DNA of 39,092 bases from Anaerolineales bacterium (GTDB lineage: Bacteria > Chloroflexota > Anaerolineae > Anaerolineales > RBG-16-64-43), in assembly GCA_016928575.1 (NCBI GenBank), contig JAFGKK010000053.1:1-39092 (forward strand), given 5' to 3'. Of the stretch, positions 15,740 to 24,475 are shown one piece after another. The notes under the pieces were generated by a model. It made no database searches. It was not told where the DNA came from and worked only from the letters and a program-made list of their open reading frames with translations. A program made the position numbers and the translations under genes. Numbering within the stretch: the first letter of the stretch is position 1; each line of letters starts with the position of its first letter.

Positions 15740-16481
15740 GCGGTTGCTCCAGGACCTCGCGCAGGATGGATTGCAGGCGGGCGTAGTGCGAACCCGGCCA
15801 GAAGATTCTTCCGCATCCGCCGCAGCGGTAGAACTCGTCAAACCGCTCGCGGATTCCGGGCGGCACCCCGTCCGCGACGGCCTGCTGTTCCGCCGGCGCG
15901 AGCAATCCGTTGCAGGCCAGGCAGCGGCGGAAGGGGGCGCAATTCCGCGCCAGGTCGAAGCGGTCCACGATTTCGCGCAGCTGCCGGCGGGGAGAGTCGG
16001 AGCGGACGCAATAGCCGCGGGTGACGATCGAGCGCTTGAGCAGGCCGCGGTCGCGGCTGAGCAGGATCCGCCCCTCGGCGGCCGAACGCTCGGCCAATTC
16101 GCCGTCGGCGAAATCGTTGCGGTAAAGCGTGTCGAACCCAAGCAGGCGCAGGTAGGCGGCCAGACGCCCGAGGTGCCCGTCGAGGATGAAGGCCGGTCGG
16201 CGCAGCGGTTCGGGGCGCAGGCGCAGGACGGGGCGGATGTCGAGCGATTCGAACACCGGGTAGACGCTGACCGAATCGCCGTCGTGCAGGGGATGCTGGA
16301 AATCCACCGAACGGCCGTTGACCAGGATCAGGTCGACCTCGGTGTGCGGCACCCCGAGCGATTCGATCGCGTCCTTCGCCCCCGCCCGTTCCTGGAAGGC
16401 ATGCGAGAAGGCTTTCCCGCGGCGGGCGGGGGGCAGAAAATCGTTCAACTCGGCGTAGAAGCGGAAGGTTGCACGGGACAT
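15732..16481 (-). CDS. Mut7-C RNase-domain protein with N-terminal ubiquitin-like fold
   Basis: A 249-residue protein. Residues about 4-80 resemble the ubiquitin/MoaD-like domain often fused to Mut7-C (EVDLILVNGRSVDFQHPL, DGDSVSVYPVFE). Residues about 97-249 match the Mut7-C domain: FILDGHLGRLAAYLRLLGFD, then GRILLSRDRGLLKR, and two Cys pairs (CLACNG and CGGCGRIFW) forming a zinc site. Mut7-C is a predicted PIN-related nuclease. The start is ATG 16481 (MSRATFRFYAELNDF); upstream in-frame ATGs add unconserved residues. It overlaps the downstream radical SAM gene. Confidence 0.88.
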   Translation of the reverse strand: MSRATFRFYAELNDFLPPARRGKAFSHAFQERAGAKDAIESLGVPHTEVDLILVNGRSVDFQHPLHDGDSVSVYPVFESLDIRPVLRLRPEPLRRPAFILDGHLGRLAAYLRLLGFDTLYRNDFADGELAERSAAEGRILLSRDRGLLKRSIVTRGYCVRSDSPRRQLREIVDRFDLARNCAPFRRCLACNGLLAPAEQQAVADGVPPGIRERFDEFYRCGGCGRIFWPGSHYARLQSILREVLEQPHA

Positions 16482-16578
16482 TTTTTTGATGACACCGAAG
16501 CGCTCCCGGCCGGGATCACGCCGGGACATCGCATCGACGCGAGGCCGAGGCGGGCGTCGAGCCCGCCGCCTGCGGCCC

Positions 16579-19233
16579 TTACCCGATCAGCCCCCGCCTC
16601 CGCCCCTCCGCCACCGCCTGCGTGCGGCTGTTCACGCCCAGCTTGCCGAAGATGTTTTGGGCGTGGCGCTTGACGGTCGCCAGGGCGATCACCAGCCGCT
16701 CGGCGATCTGCGCGTTGGAGAGGCCTTTGGCGATCAATAGGAGGATTTCGATCTCCCGGGGGCTCAGCGGCTCGGGCAGATCCTCGGCCGCGGGCTTGGC
16801 GATCGGCCGGGAAGCCAATCGGTTGCGGGCGGAAACCAGCCGGTCCACAAAGGGCGCTTCCGCACCGCGGACGGACGGCAGCAAGCCGAAGAGGCGCTCC
16901 TCTTCGTCGAGGAAAGCGCGGAGGTAATTTTCCGGCGCGGCGGCCTGCAGGGCCCGCTCGAGAAAACCGCGTGCGGCCGCCGGATCGCCGGTCCTCTCGG
17001 CCAGCAGCGCCGAAAGGATCCGGGCCGTGATCAGCGGACGGCGCATGCCGCCGGTTTCGAGGAAAGCGCGCAGTTTCTCCAGCCAGGCGACCGCCTCGGC
17101 ATGCGCGCCGCGGACGATCAGCCAGCGCGTGAATACTAGGTGGCTATCCAGCCGGATGTACTGCGGCTCCTCCGCGGTCGAACAGCCGGCCTCCTCCGCC
17201 CAGCGCGCGGCCTGATCCAGGCGGCCGAGCCGCAGGCGGATGCCGGCCTGCGCCGCGAGGATCGTCCCAACGTCCGTGAGGCCGGTTTGCCGCGCGAGCG
17301 CGGCCGCCCGGTCCAGCGCTTCCAGCGCCGAGTCCGCCTCCCCCCGCGCCAGGAGGATGGGCGCGCAGATCCCGCGGGCGAAAGAAACGAACGGTTCCTG
17401 GCGGTGGCGGATGCCGTACTCGAGGGCTTCCGCGTACAGCGCAGACGCCCGCTCGATGTCATCGGCTTCATAGTAAAGCATCGCCCGGCGGGCGAGCAGC
17501 ATGCAGCTGGTGGGGGATCCCGTCTCCCCGAAAGAAGCCCGTTGGCGGATCGTTTCTTCGCACACCGCCAGCGCCTCCCGCCGCCGGCCGGCGAGGTTGA
17601 GGTCGTAGACCAGCATCATGTCGACCAGGTCGGTGAACAGGTGCGAAAGCGAAGCCGGCAGAGCCTGGCGGGATTCCTGCAAGGTGCGGATCGCCTGCTC
17701 AACGCGGCCCATCCGCTCGTGCGGCTCCGCCAAGAGCCAATAGGCCATCGGCAGCCATTGATCCTCCCGGCCGCGAAGATCCTCGATCGCCCGGGTCGCC
17801 AGGCGGATGGTCTCCGGATAGTCCATCCGCGCCATCAGCGCGAGGAACGCCTGCAGGAGGAAGGCCTTCCCGCGCGTCGATTCGAATCCGGTCCGATCCG
17901 CAAGGATGCGGAGGGCGCGTCCGGCCAGCGCTTCCGCCCCGGAAAAATCCCCGCCCAGGGTGAGCGCCCAGCCCTTATACAGCGCGAGCTCGGGGTCCGC
18001 GTACAGCAAATCCTTGGGCAGGGAATCCAGCCACCCGATCAGGGTCTGCGCCCGTCCCTCGCGGATACCGTCCTCGGCGGCCAGCCGGATCAAGCGCGCG
18101 GCTTCCACGTAATCCCCCGAAAGCGCCCCCGCGGCCAGCGCGTGGCGCACGGCGAGGGACGGCATACGGTGCGATTCGAACCAGGCCGCCGCCCGCTCGT
18201 GCAGCCGGCCTTCCTCCTCGGGCGCCAGCCGGGCCTTGAGGAATTCCGCGAACAGGCGGTGGTAACGGTACCATTCGCGGCGCTCGTCGAGCGGGAAGAG
18301 GAAAATGTTGGAAGCCTCCAATTGCTCCAGCAGGGCCTGGCTGCCGGAGCCGTCGAGCACCGCGTCGCACAGCGGCGCGCTCAAGCGGTCGAGGATCGAC
18401 GTGCGGCGGAGGAAGGCGCGGATCTCCTCCGGCAAGCGCTCCAGCACTTCCACCACCAGGTAGTCCATCACGTAGCGGTGGTCGCCGGAGAAGGCGGCCA
18501 GGAATTTTTCCGGTTGAGCCCGCTCCTTCTGCAGGGCGAAGGCCGCCAGCTGCAACCCGGCCACCCAGCCCTCGGTGCGAGCCTCAAGCGTCTCCGCCGC
18601 CGCCGGCACCTTCAAGCCCGTCGTCCGGGCGAGGAATTCCTCCGTTTCCGTCAGCGTGAAGCGCAGGTCGGATTCGCGCAATTCGGTGATCCGGTCCCGG
18701 GCGCGGAGGCGCGCCAGCGGCAGGGGCGGATCCTCGCGCGTTCCCAAGGCCAGGTGGACGGAGGGAGGAAGGTGGTCGAGGAGGAATTCGACGACGGCAT
18801 GCGAAGCCGGAGCGGTCACCAGGTGGTAATCGTCGAGGATCAGCAGCAGCTTTTCGGAGGCGGCCAGGTCGTTCAACAGCGGGGCCAGAAGGGTCAGCGG
18901 CGAGGCTCCCTGCGGGGATTGCAGCAGCTGCAACGGGATGGGGCTGACGGCGGGAACCGACTTGCGGATCGATTCGACCAGATAGCGGAGGAACAGCACC
19001 GGGTCGTTTTCGGATTCCTCGAGGGTCAGCCAGGAAGCCGGCCTTTCGGCGCGGTGCGCCCATTCCGAAAGCAGGGTGGTTTTTCCGAACCCCGCCGGGG
19101 CGGAAACCAGCGTCACTTCGCGGCCGACGGCGAGCCCCGCCTCCAGCCGGCGGAGCAGTCGGGTACGCGAGACCAGGTTGGGGCGCAAAGCCGGGGCGAT
19201 GGTCTTGCTGTCGAGCAGGACATCGCGGTTCAA
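16579..19233 (-). CDS. MalT-like LuxR-family transcriptional regulator (LAL type)
   Basis: An 884-residue ATP-dependent regulator. The N-terminal AAA/STAND NTPase has a Walker A APAGFGKTT (45-53) and a Walker B LLLILDDYH (about 131-139). The centre is a long helical TPR-like region (ALYKGWALTLGGDFSGAEALAG and similar repeats). The C terminus is a LuxR helix-turn-helix (LSPREIEILLLIAKGLSNAQ ... VKRHAQNIFGKLGV). Such proteins act as signal-gated activators that oligomerise on ligand and ATP binding. The ligand cannot be told from sequence. A lipoprotein gene lies directly upstream on the same strand and could be a partner or target. Confidence 0.92.
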   Translation of the reverse strand: MNRDVLLDSKTIAPALRPNLVSRTRLLRRLEAGLAVGREVTLVSAPAGFGKTTLLSEWAHRAERPASWLTLEESENDPVLFLRYLVESIRKSVPAVSPIPLQLLQSPQGASPLTLLAPLLNDLAASEKLLLILDDYHLVTAPASHAVVEFLLDHLPPSVHLALGTREDPPLPLARLRARDRITELRESDLRFTLTETEEFLARTTGLKVPAAAETLEARTEGWVAGLQLAAFALQKERAQPEKFLAAFSGDHRYVMDYLVVEVLERLPEEIRAFLRRTSILDRLSAPLCDAVLDGSGSQALLEQLEASNIFLFPLDERREWYRYHRLFAEFLKARLAPEEEGRLHERAAAWFESHRMPSLAVRHALAAGALSGDYVEAARLIRLAAEDGIREGRAQTLIGWLDSLPKDLLYADPELALYKGWALTLGGDFSGAEALAGRALRILADRTGFESTRGKAFLLQAFLALMARMDYPETIRLATRAIEDLRGREDQWLPMAYWLLAEPHERMGRVEQAIRTLQESRQALPASLSHLFTDLVDMMLVYDLNLAGRRREALAVCEETIRQRASFGETGSPTSCMLLARRAMLYYEADDIERASALYAEALEYGIRHRQEPFVSFARGICAPILLARGEADSALEALDRAAALARQTGLTDVGTILAAQAGIRLRLGRLDQAARWAEEAGCSTAEEPQYIRLDSHLVFTRWLIVRGAHAEAVAWLEKLRAFLETGGMRRPLITARILSALLAERTGDPAAARGFLERALQAAAPENYLRAFLDEEERLFGLLPSVRGAEAPFVDRLVSARNRLASRPIAKPAAEDLPEPLSPREIEILLLIAKGLSNAQIAERLVIALATVKRHAQNIFGKLGVNSRTQAVAEGRRRGLIG

Positions 19234-19255
19234 CGGCGGTTTCCTTTCCTGCGCG

Positions 19256-20407
19256 TCACGCGCGGAATCCGTCCCAAACGGCCAGGGCGGGCTTCGGCGT
19301 TCCGTCCCGCTTCCGCAGTCCGACGATCGAAAAGAAGCGCAGGGTCTCCGCCTGCTCCCCCATCCCCGCGCCCTCGAAATATTTGCGGTACGAATCCATG
19401 TCCAGGTCGTCCAGGATCAGGTAGATCCAAAAGACCAAGCGCGCCCCGATCTGGTCGTGGATGGCGTTCAGGTACAGCACCTGGTCCTCGGGCGTTCCGC
19501 GGAAGGGGTCCATGTCGACGGATCCGAAACCGCCCTCGCCGACGGCGAGGGGTTTCTTTGTCCGGGCCAGCAGCGGAGCGTAGTAATCCTCCGGAATCTG
19601 GGCCGCGCTGTCGAAGGCCACAAACGGATAGGAGGAGATCACCCACAGGTCCAGGTCGGGTTCGAAGGCTTCAATCGTTTCCCAATCGATCTTTGCTTCG
19701 CCCTGATCGGCGAAGCGGTTCACGTTGTTGATGTCCTCCCATTGGAACGTGACGAACACCTGCGTCTCGGGTGATTCGGTTTTTACCTTGCGGTACGTCT
19801 CGCGGTACAGGCTGAGGAAATTTGGGAAATCCTCCGGAAACGCGTCGGCGTAGGAGTTTATTTCCGACGCCAAGCCGAGGTAGCGCGGACGGTAATCGCG
19901 CGCCAGGCGCAGGGCGAAATTCTGGTACGCCGCGCGGACGACCGGATGGCTGAAGTCGGCGCCGGCCAGGTCGGGCGGAAGCCCGAAGAACTGCCGGCGG
20001 TCCAGGCCGTTGAGCGGGTCGACGACGAAGACCGCCTCCAGGCCGTTCCGCCAGGCCAGGTCCACCTGCCCCCGGATCTCCTCGATCCGATCCGAATCCG
20101 CGTCTAGGCCGTCCCGGAAATCGTCCCAGGCCACGTTCTGCTGGATCAGGACGGCGTCGCCGTGCCGGGCGATGGAGCGGTAGATGCCCACCGCGCTGAA
20201 GATGTCGGCTTTCGCAGAAGTGGGGAAGAAGCCGTAGGCCGTGCGTCCGGAATCGAATACCGAGGGCGAAGGCGGAGCGGGAGGTTCGAGCATGGAGCAG
20301 GCCAGGGCGCCGAGGAGGAGCGCGCCTAAGGCCGGCGCCCATCCGCGGATCTTTTCTGTTTTATGTGCGGGGCAGGCCTGGGGGCTCGGCCTCCTTTGCG
20401 GTTCCAT
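19256..20407 (-). CDS. Lipoprotein with glycosyl-hydrolase-like barrel
   Basis: A 383-residue protein. A basic N terminus is followed by a hydrophobic stretch ending LLGALAC (lipobox, Cys37). The mature part reads as a TIM-barrel of the glycoside-hydrolase kind: YLGLASEINSYAD has the glutamate position expected for an acid/base residue, and KKPLAVGEGGFGSVD has a second glutamate near a late strand. I cannot name the GH family or substrate. ATG 20407 is chosen; a TTG at 20446 would add 13 residues. It begins just after the propeller gene's stop (20460) and probably shares its transcript. Confidence 0.75.
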   Translation of the reverse strand: MEPQRRPSPQACPAHKTEKIRGWAPALGALLLGALACSMLEPPAPPSPSVFDSGRTAYGFFPTSAKADIFSAVGIYRSIARHGDAVLIQQNVAWDDFRDGLDADSDRIEEIRGQVDLAWRNGLEAVFVVDPLNGLDRRQFFGLPPDLAGADFSHPVVRAAYQNFALRLARDYRPRYLGLASEINSYADAFPEDFPNFLSLYRETYRKVKTESPETQVFVTFQWEDINNVNRFADQGEAKIDWETIEAFEPDLDLWVISSYPFVAFDSAAQIPEDYYAPLLARTKKPLAVGEGGFGSVDMDPFRGTPEDQVLYLNAIHDQIGARLVFWIYLILDDLDMDSYRKYFEGAGMGEQAETLRFFSIVGLRKRDGTPKPALAVWDGFRA

Positions 20408-20459
20408 CGGCCTGGATGGGAGCGGGGGGATTTCGGCTGAGTCCAAGGACGATGGCCCC

Positions 20460-22136
20460 CTACAGCCAGACCGCCTGCGCGGGCCCCACGTTGCGCGACA
20501 GGATCCGGAGGTCGGAGCCGTCGGGGCGGACGATCATCAGCGTCCGGCTTTCTCCCGAAGCGGTATCCGCGATGACGGCGATCCATTGGTTGTCCGGCGA
20601 CCAGGAGACGAAGGCCGGCGCCTGTTCCAACGGGACGATCGGATTACGCAGGGCGCCCTCGCCCGAAATGGCCACCAAGTGCTTGGTGCGCGTATTGTAG
20701 AGCAGGAAGCCGTTGCCGTCGGGGAACCACCGCGCGCCGAATTCCGGGCTGTAGCCCTTGTCCGCCAGCGGAATGTAATATTTGCTCTCGTCCAGTCCGG
20801 CGATGATCAGGTACGTCTGATCGGCCGGCGCCTCGGGCGGCAGCGCGCTTTCGGCGGGCTTCTGGGGCAGCAGCCCGGCCAGGTACAGGCTGTCGGGCGA
20901 CCAATCGTAGTGGCCGTAATTGTTCGGATCGAAGGTGACCGAAACGGTGCGCGAATCGGAGGCGCGGAAGGCGTAGGGGTAAGCGTTTGAATCCAGAGGA
21001 TTGCCCATGTCGTAGGCGAAAACCCATTTGCCGTCGGGGGAGAAGGAAGGGGAAGCGGCCAGTTCCCAGGGCACGCCCAGGGCCTTCAGCTGTTTGGCGT
21101 ATCCGCTGCTCAGCGAGACGGCGTATAAAAATCCCCGGTTGTCAGACACCTGGGTTGCGCCCTGCGCATCCTTGGAGAAGGCGGAGGCGACGAAGGCGAT
21201 CGATTGGCCGTCGGGCGACCACGCCAGCGACCAGATCGCCCGTCCCGCCCCCGTGCCGACCGGAAGCTTGGTAATCGTCCTTTTCCATGAGCCGTCCACG
21301 TTGATCGTCCGGATCGTATTGCCGTCCGGCAGGCCGACAAACGCCACCTTGAGGCCGTCGGGCGATATCACCGGGTGAACGCAGTCCTCCGGGATCTGCG
21401 CGGTGAGCGCCTGCGGTTCCCCCCCGGAAACCGGAAGGCGCAAAACTTGGCAAGCGCCCGCCGCCAGGAACAACAACGCCGGCTCCTCCGGAGCCGGTTC
21501 TCCCGCGAACAGGGTCGGGGTCCGCGTTACGCTCGGGGTGAATGTCGACGAGGGTGTCGCCGACGGAGTTTGGGTCGGAGAAAGCGAAGGCGTAAACGAC
21601 AGCGAGGCGGTAAAGGCGGCCGTCGGGGTTGGCGCGGTGGGAGTCGGGGTGGGGGTGGAGGGCATCAGGAACGACAGCGAGAGATCGGTTAACCCGAGGT
21701 TCGGGAGGATTCCTCTCCAGCCCGGATAGAAGAGAATCCCGGCGATGATCAACAGAATGGTCGCGGCCAGCGCGCCGAGCAGGATCAGGCTCTTCCAGCG
21801 GCAACCGGACCGACGCAGGGGGCCGGTCCCCTTTTTCGGGCGGACATAGGTGGGCGGTTTACCGGGAGGGCGTTTGCCGGTCAGCGGCCCGGTCCGGAAT
21901 CCGGCCAGCCCCTTGCGGGCGTATTCGCTGGTCGGATTGTGGCGCAGGCATTCTTCCAGGATCTTGATCCGTTCCTGGTGGTCGGGTTCGGTTTGCACCA
22001 GCCACAGCCAGGCCATCTCCTGGGTCGGATCCTCGCTGGTGATTTTGTGCAGGAGAGCATGCGCGTCCGCCACCCTTCCGGATTGGGCGAGGGAGATGGC
22101 TTTTTGCAGTTGAGGGTGCTCCCGGTAATCGTCCAT
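20460..22136 (-). CDS. TPR-like, single-span membrane protein with TolB-like propeller
   Basis: A 558-residue protein. A cytoplasmic N-terminal region (about 1-110) has TPR-like helices (LQKAISLAQSGRVADAHALL, ILEECLRHNPTSEYARKGLAGF). One transmembrane helix (about 116-136) precedes a long Thr/Pro/Ser linker (STPTPTPTAPTPTAAF). The outer part is a beta-propeller with repeated SPDG cores (ISPDGLKVAFVG, WSPDGQSIAFVA, FSPDGKWVFAYD, WSPDNQWIAVIA) of the TolB/PD40 type. It probably links an internal TPR scaffold to an external binding propeller. The start is ATG 22136; an upstream in-frame ATG at 22220 would overlap a TATAAT on this strand (22165-22170). Confidence 0.85.
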   Translation of the reverse strand: MDDYREHPQLQKAISLAQSGRVADAHALLHKITSEDPTQEMAWLWLVQTEPDHQERIKILEECLRHNPTSEYARKGLAGFRTGPLTGKRPPGKPPTYVRPKKGTGPLRRSGCRWKSLILLGALAATILLIIAGILFYPGWRGILPNLGLTDLSLSFLMPSTPTPTPTAPTPTAAFTASLSFTPSLSPTQTPSATPSSTFTPSVTRTPTLFAGEPAPEEPALLFLAAGACQVLRLPVSGGEPQALTAQIPEDCVHPVISPDGLKVAFVGLPDGNTIRTINVDGSWKRTITKLPVGTGAGRAIWSLAWSPDGQSIAFVASAFSKDAQGATQVSDNRGFLYAVSLSSGYAKQLKALGVPWELAASPSFSPDGKWVFAYDMGNPLDSNAYPYAFRASDSRTVSVTFDPNNYGHYDWSPDSLYLAGLLPQKPAESALPPEAPADQTYLIIAGLDESKYYIPLADKGYSPEFGARWFPDGNGFLLYNTRTKHLVAISGEGALRNPIVPLEQAPAFVSWSPDNQWIAVIADTASGESRTLMIVRPDGSDLRILSRNVGPAQAVWL

Positions 22137-22366
22137 GATTCTCAGGCGGATCGTACCCGCCCTGATTATATCCCAAGGGTGGAAGGCGGATTCGGCCGCC
22201 CGCGGCCGGTCGAGCGCCAAATCGGGCTTCCGGTCCTTTGTTTGAATCCATCTCGCTTATGAGATGGGCCGGGAGAATTCCTCCTGACATTATCCCGCGC
22301 GGAGCGTAGGATGGGAACGGGAGGATGGGCTGAGGCGAAGGCTGAGGAGATGCTTTTTTTCTGATT
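22137..22366. other. Promoter region and palindromic repeats before the propeller gene
   Basis: Minus-strand TATAAT at 22165-22170 is a plausible -10 for the propeller gene. The rest (about 22255-22345) is an imperfect inverted repeat around GGGAGAATTCCTCC and GGAACGGGAGGATGGG. No gene is seen. Confidence 0.5.
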
Positions 22367-23227
22367 TCACGGCGCCGCCCATCCTTGTGAGGAATCCGTT
22401 TTTGGGTGACGCCTGGCAGCCTTTCGGTCGTCATCCCGGCGCGTTTCAAGCCGGGATCCGGTAGTTCCGGGACAGAGTGCCCGAGGAAAACGCCCGGGCA
22501 CGGCGGTTTGGAGTATGCCCGTCACCGGGGAAGTCATCCACCGGAGATCGCTTTCACGCCGGCGCGTATTCCGCTCCGGACCGTCCGGTCCTCCGCGGAT
22601 CAGCCGGATCCCAAACAGGACGAACCACAGCGGGTACACCGCGGCTCCCCCGGCCGAGGCGAACAGGTTCTGCGGCTCGAAACCCGTAGCCGAGGCGATC
22701 ACGGTCGCCCAGGCGCAGATCCCGGCCAGGACCCCGAACGCGGCGTGCCATGCGGGAAGCCGCCGTCCGAGCAGGGCCAGAAGGTTGACGAGGATCAGCC
22801 AAGTGCCGGGGCCGCCGAAGGAAAACCAACCGTCCGGATCGATCTGCGGAAGTCCGACGGCGAGGATTACTGCGCGGGTGGTTGCGTCGCCGGTTTGAAA
22901 GGCGGCCGAGAGGACGGGCGCGGCCCGGATGAGCGTGACCGCCCAGACGCCCTGCACCGTATAGCCGGCCAATCCGAGCAAGGTGGCGAACCGCGCCAAA
23001 TCCGGATGAACGCCCCTCACCATATCCTGCACCGCCGGAAGGATGTTGTTGGAAAGGACGGCGGTGACGGCAAACACGATCCACGGCAGGGAGGAGAGGA
23101 AAGCATTGTCGGCGAAGTTCCGGAAGAAGGAATACGCGTCGTCGCGTCCGGCTTCCGGCGAATTGAAGAAGTAGAGGATGATGACGACGTTGAGCAGGCC
23201 GATGGCGACGGCGGAGATGCCGCCCAA
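22367..23227 (-). CDS. Six-span membrane protein, N terminus interrupted by a stop codon
   Basis: The frame from a TTG at 23227 encodes 286 residues with about six hydrophobic spans (GISAVAIGLLNVVIILYFF, LPWIVFAVTAVLSNN, AVYPLWFVLFGIRLI and others). I do not recognise the family. A far better start is ATG 23266, preceded by AAGGAGC, but that reads MKTP then TAA at 23252-23254 before continuing in the same frame. Codon 5 therefore looks like a nonsense mutation. The last 60 or so residues are Arg-rich and run into a dispersed repeat (about 22425-22460), so the true C terminus was probably also displaced. Likely a recent pseudogene, or translated from the TTG. Confidence 0.6.
   Translation of the reverse strand: MGGISAVAIGLLNVVIILYFFNSPEAGRDDAYSFFRNFADNAFLSSLPWIVFAVTAVLSNNILPAVQDMVRGVHPDLARFATLLGLAGYTVQGVWAVTLIRAAPVLSAAFQTGDATTRAVILAVGLPQIDPDGWFSFGGPGTWLILVNLLALLGRRLPAWHAAFGVLAGICAWATVIASATGFEPQNLFASAGGAAVYPLWFVLFGIRLIRGGPDGPERNTRRRESDLRWMTSPVTGILQTAVPGRFPRALCPGTTGSRLETRRDDDRKAARRHPKTDSSQGWAAP
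22425..22465. repeat. Dispersed GGATCCCGGC...GCCGGGATGAC repeat
   Basis: GTCATCCCGGCGCGTTTCAAGCCGGGATCC is an inverted repeat close to the unit that forms the array at 30736-31330 (GGATGCCGGC...GCCGGCATGAC), in opposite orientation. It lies inside the 3' end of the membrane-protein frame. Confidence 0.6.
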
Positions 23228-23293
23228 CAGCGACCGGACGGCCGGTACTGCTTACGGGGTTTTCATGGCTGCTCCTTTTTCTTCTCGGCGGAG

Positions 23294-24475
23294 TTAAATC
23301 CGCTTCATGAAAACCGCGTCGACGATCGATTGCGGAAGGATCCCGAGGAGGTTCATCATTCCCGCCTGGGAATCGGCGAGGTATTTCCGCTTCGGTTTTT
23401 CGGCCTGCAGCGCGGCGTAGACGGTGCGGGCGACCCGTTCCGGCTCGGTCCGCCGGCGGTCGAACCGTTCGAACTGCTTTTGGAGTTTTTCCAGCGATTG
23501 AACGTACAAATCCGATTTTTCCCGCGGCCAAACCCGCAGGTCGCGTTCGAGCTCGGCCCGGGTGCGGGCCGGGGCCGCGGTGCGGATGCCGCCGCAGGCG
23601 ATGAGGATGTTGGCAATTCCCCAGGGCGAGAGTTCCAAGTGCAGGCTCTGGGCGATGCAGGTCATCGCGAATTCGCCGGCGTGGATGCTGGACACGTAGG
23701 GAACGGCGATCAGCCCGGGGGTGGCGATCCAGAGGATCCGTCCGCCGCGGGCGCGCCGCACCAGCGGCAGGAGGTGCTGCAGGAGGGCGACCGGTCCCAC
23801 CAACCGCGCCTCCAGTTCGGTCCGGAAGCGGGCGAGGTCCAACAGTTCCACCGGCGCGATGAATCCGCCGCCGGCGTTGTTGACAATCGCGTACAGCCTG
23901 TCGCGTCCTTTGCGCGCCAGGCTCTCCCGCACGGCGGCCGCGGCGGAGGCGATCTGATCCGGATCGCTCAGGTCGAGCGGGCAGAGGGGCTCCAGGCCCG
24001 CCAAGCGGAATGAGCGCAGGCGTTCGGCGTCGGTCTCCTTGCGGACCGCCGCCAACACGTGGAAACCGCGGGCGGCGAGATGGATCGCCGTCGCCAGGCC
24101 GATGCCCGAGGAACAGCCGGTGATCAGGACAGATTCGCCGGCGGGATGGGGATCGGAAGGGGTGGATGTGCTCTTCATAGTGGTTTCTCCGGATGCGTCC
24201 GGCCGGGCGGCGGCCCCCGCGCCGTGCGGTTCTGCACCCCCCGCCGGAAGGATGTCGACCGACCGCAGCGGAACGGCGAGATCCCGCAGGCGGTGAAGGA
24301 TTCCAAACAGGGCGGCTTGGTCGGGCAGCGGCCCGCGCAGAACCGTCGCCCCGTCCGACTCGTACCTTAGGGACATTCCGGGGAACCATTTGGCCGCCGG
24401 AGCGTAATCCAGCCAGGCGGCGATCCGGATTTCCGCCACGATCGTCGGCGGGGCGGGATCGGCGCGGTCAGTCAT
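23294..24475 (-). CDS. Fusion of a small N-terminal domain with a short-chain dehydrogenase-like domain
   Basis: One open frame of 393 residues. Residues 1-99 form a small domain (IRIAAWLDYAPAAKWFPGMS, VLRGPLPDQAALFGILHRLRDL) that resembles stand-alone bacterial hypothetical proteins. Residues 100-393 are an SDR fold with cofactor motif LITGCSSGIG and NNAGG. The catalytic SSx..YxxxK region reads LWIATPGLIAVPYVSS then IHAGEFA: Ser is Ala/Thr, Tyr is Ile, Lys is Glu. The protein should bind NAD(P) but not reduce by the usual mechanism. An internal ATG at 24178 has GGAG 8 bases upstream and could produce the 294-residue SDR part alone. The first ATG overlaps the plsC-like stop by 8 bases. Confidence 0.82.
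   Translation of the reverse strand: MTDRADPAPPTIVAEIRIAAWLDYAPAAKWFPGMSLRYESDGATVLRGPLPDQAALFGILHRLRDLAVPLRSVDILPAGGAEPHGAGAAARPDASGETTMKSTSTPSDPHPAGESVLITGCSSGIGLATAIHLAARGFHVLAAVRKETDAERLRSFRLAGLEPLCPLDLSDPDQIASAAAAVRESLARKGRDRLYAIVNNAGGGFIAPVELLDLARFRTELEARLVGPVALLQHLLPLVRRARGGRILWIATPGLIAVPYVSSIHAGEFAMTCIAQSLHLELSPWGIANILIACGGIRTAAPARTRAELERDLRVWPREKSDLYVQSLEKLQKQFERFDRRRTEPERVARTVYAALQAEKPKRKYLADSQAGMMNLLGILPQSIVDAVFMKRI

Noticed and set aside
17140-19731. A plus-strand frame of 863 codons opposite the LuxR-type gene
   Set aside because: It is an antisense shadow of a high-GC gene: Arg/Gln/Gly-rich without domains, while the minus strand encodes a full MalT-like protein.
22406-24013. 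A plus-strand frame of 535 codons opposite the SDR and membrane-protein genes
   Set aside because: It is antisense to recognised genes and low in sequence complexity; no start signal or domain.
22554-24389. A 611-codon minus-strand frame across the SDR fusion
   Set aside because: It is a shifted frame over the SDR fusion and membrane protein, with Arg/Pro-rich sequence and no domain.
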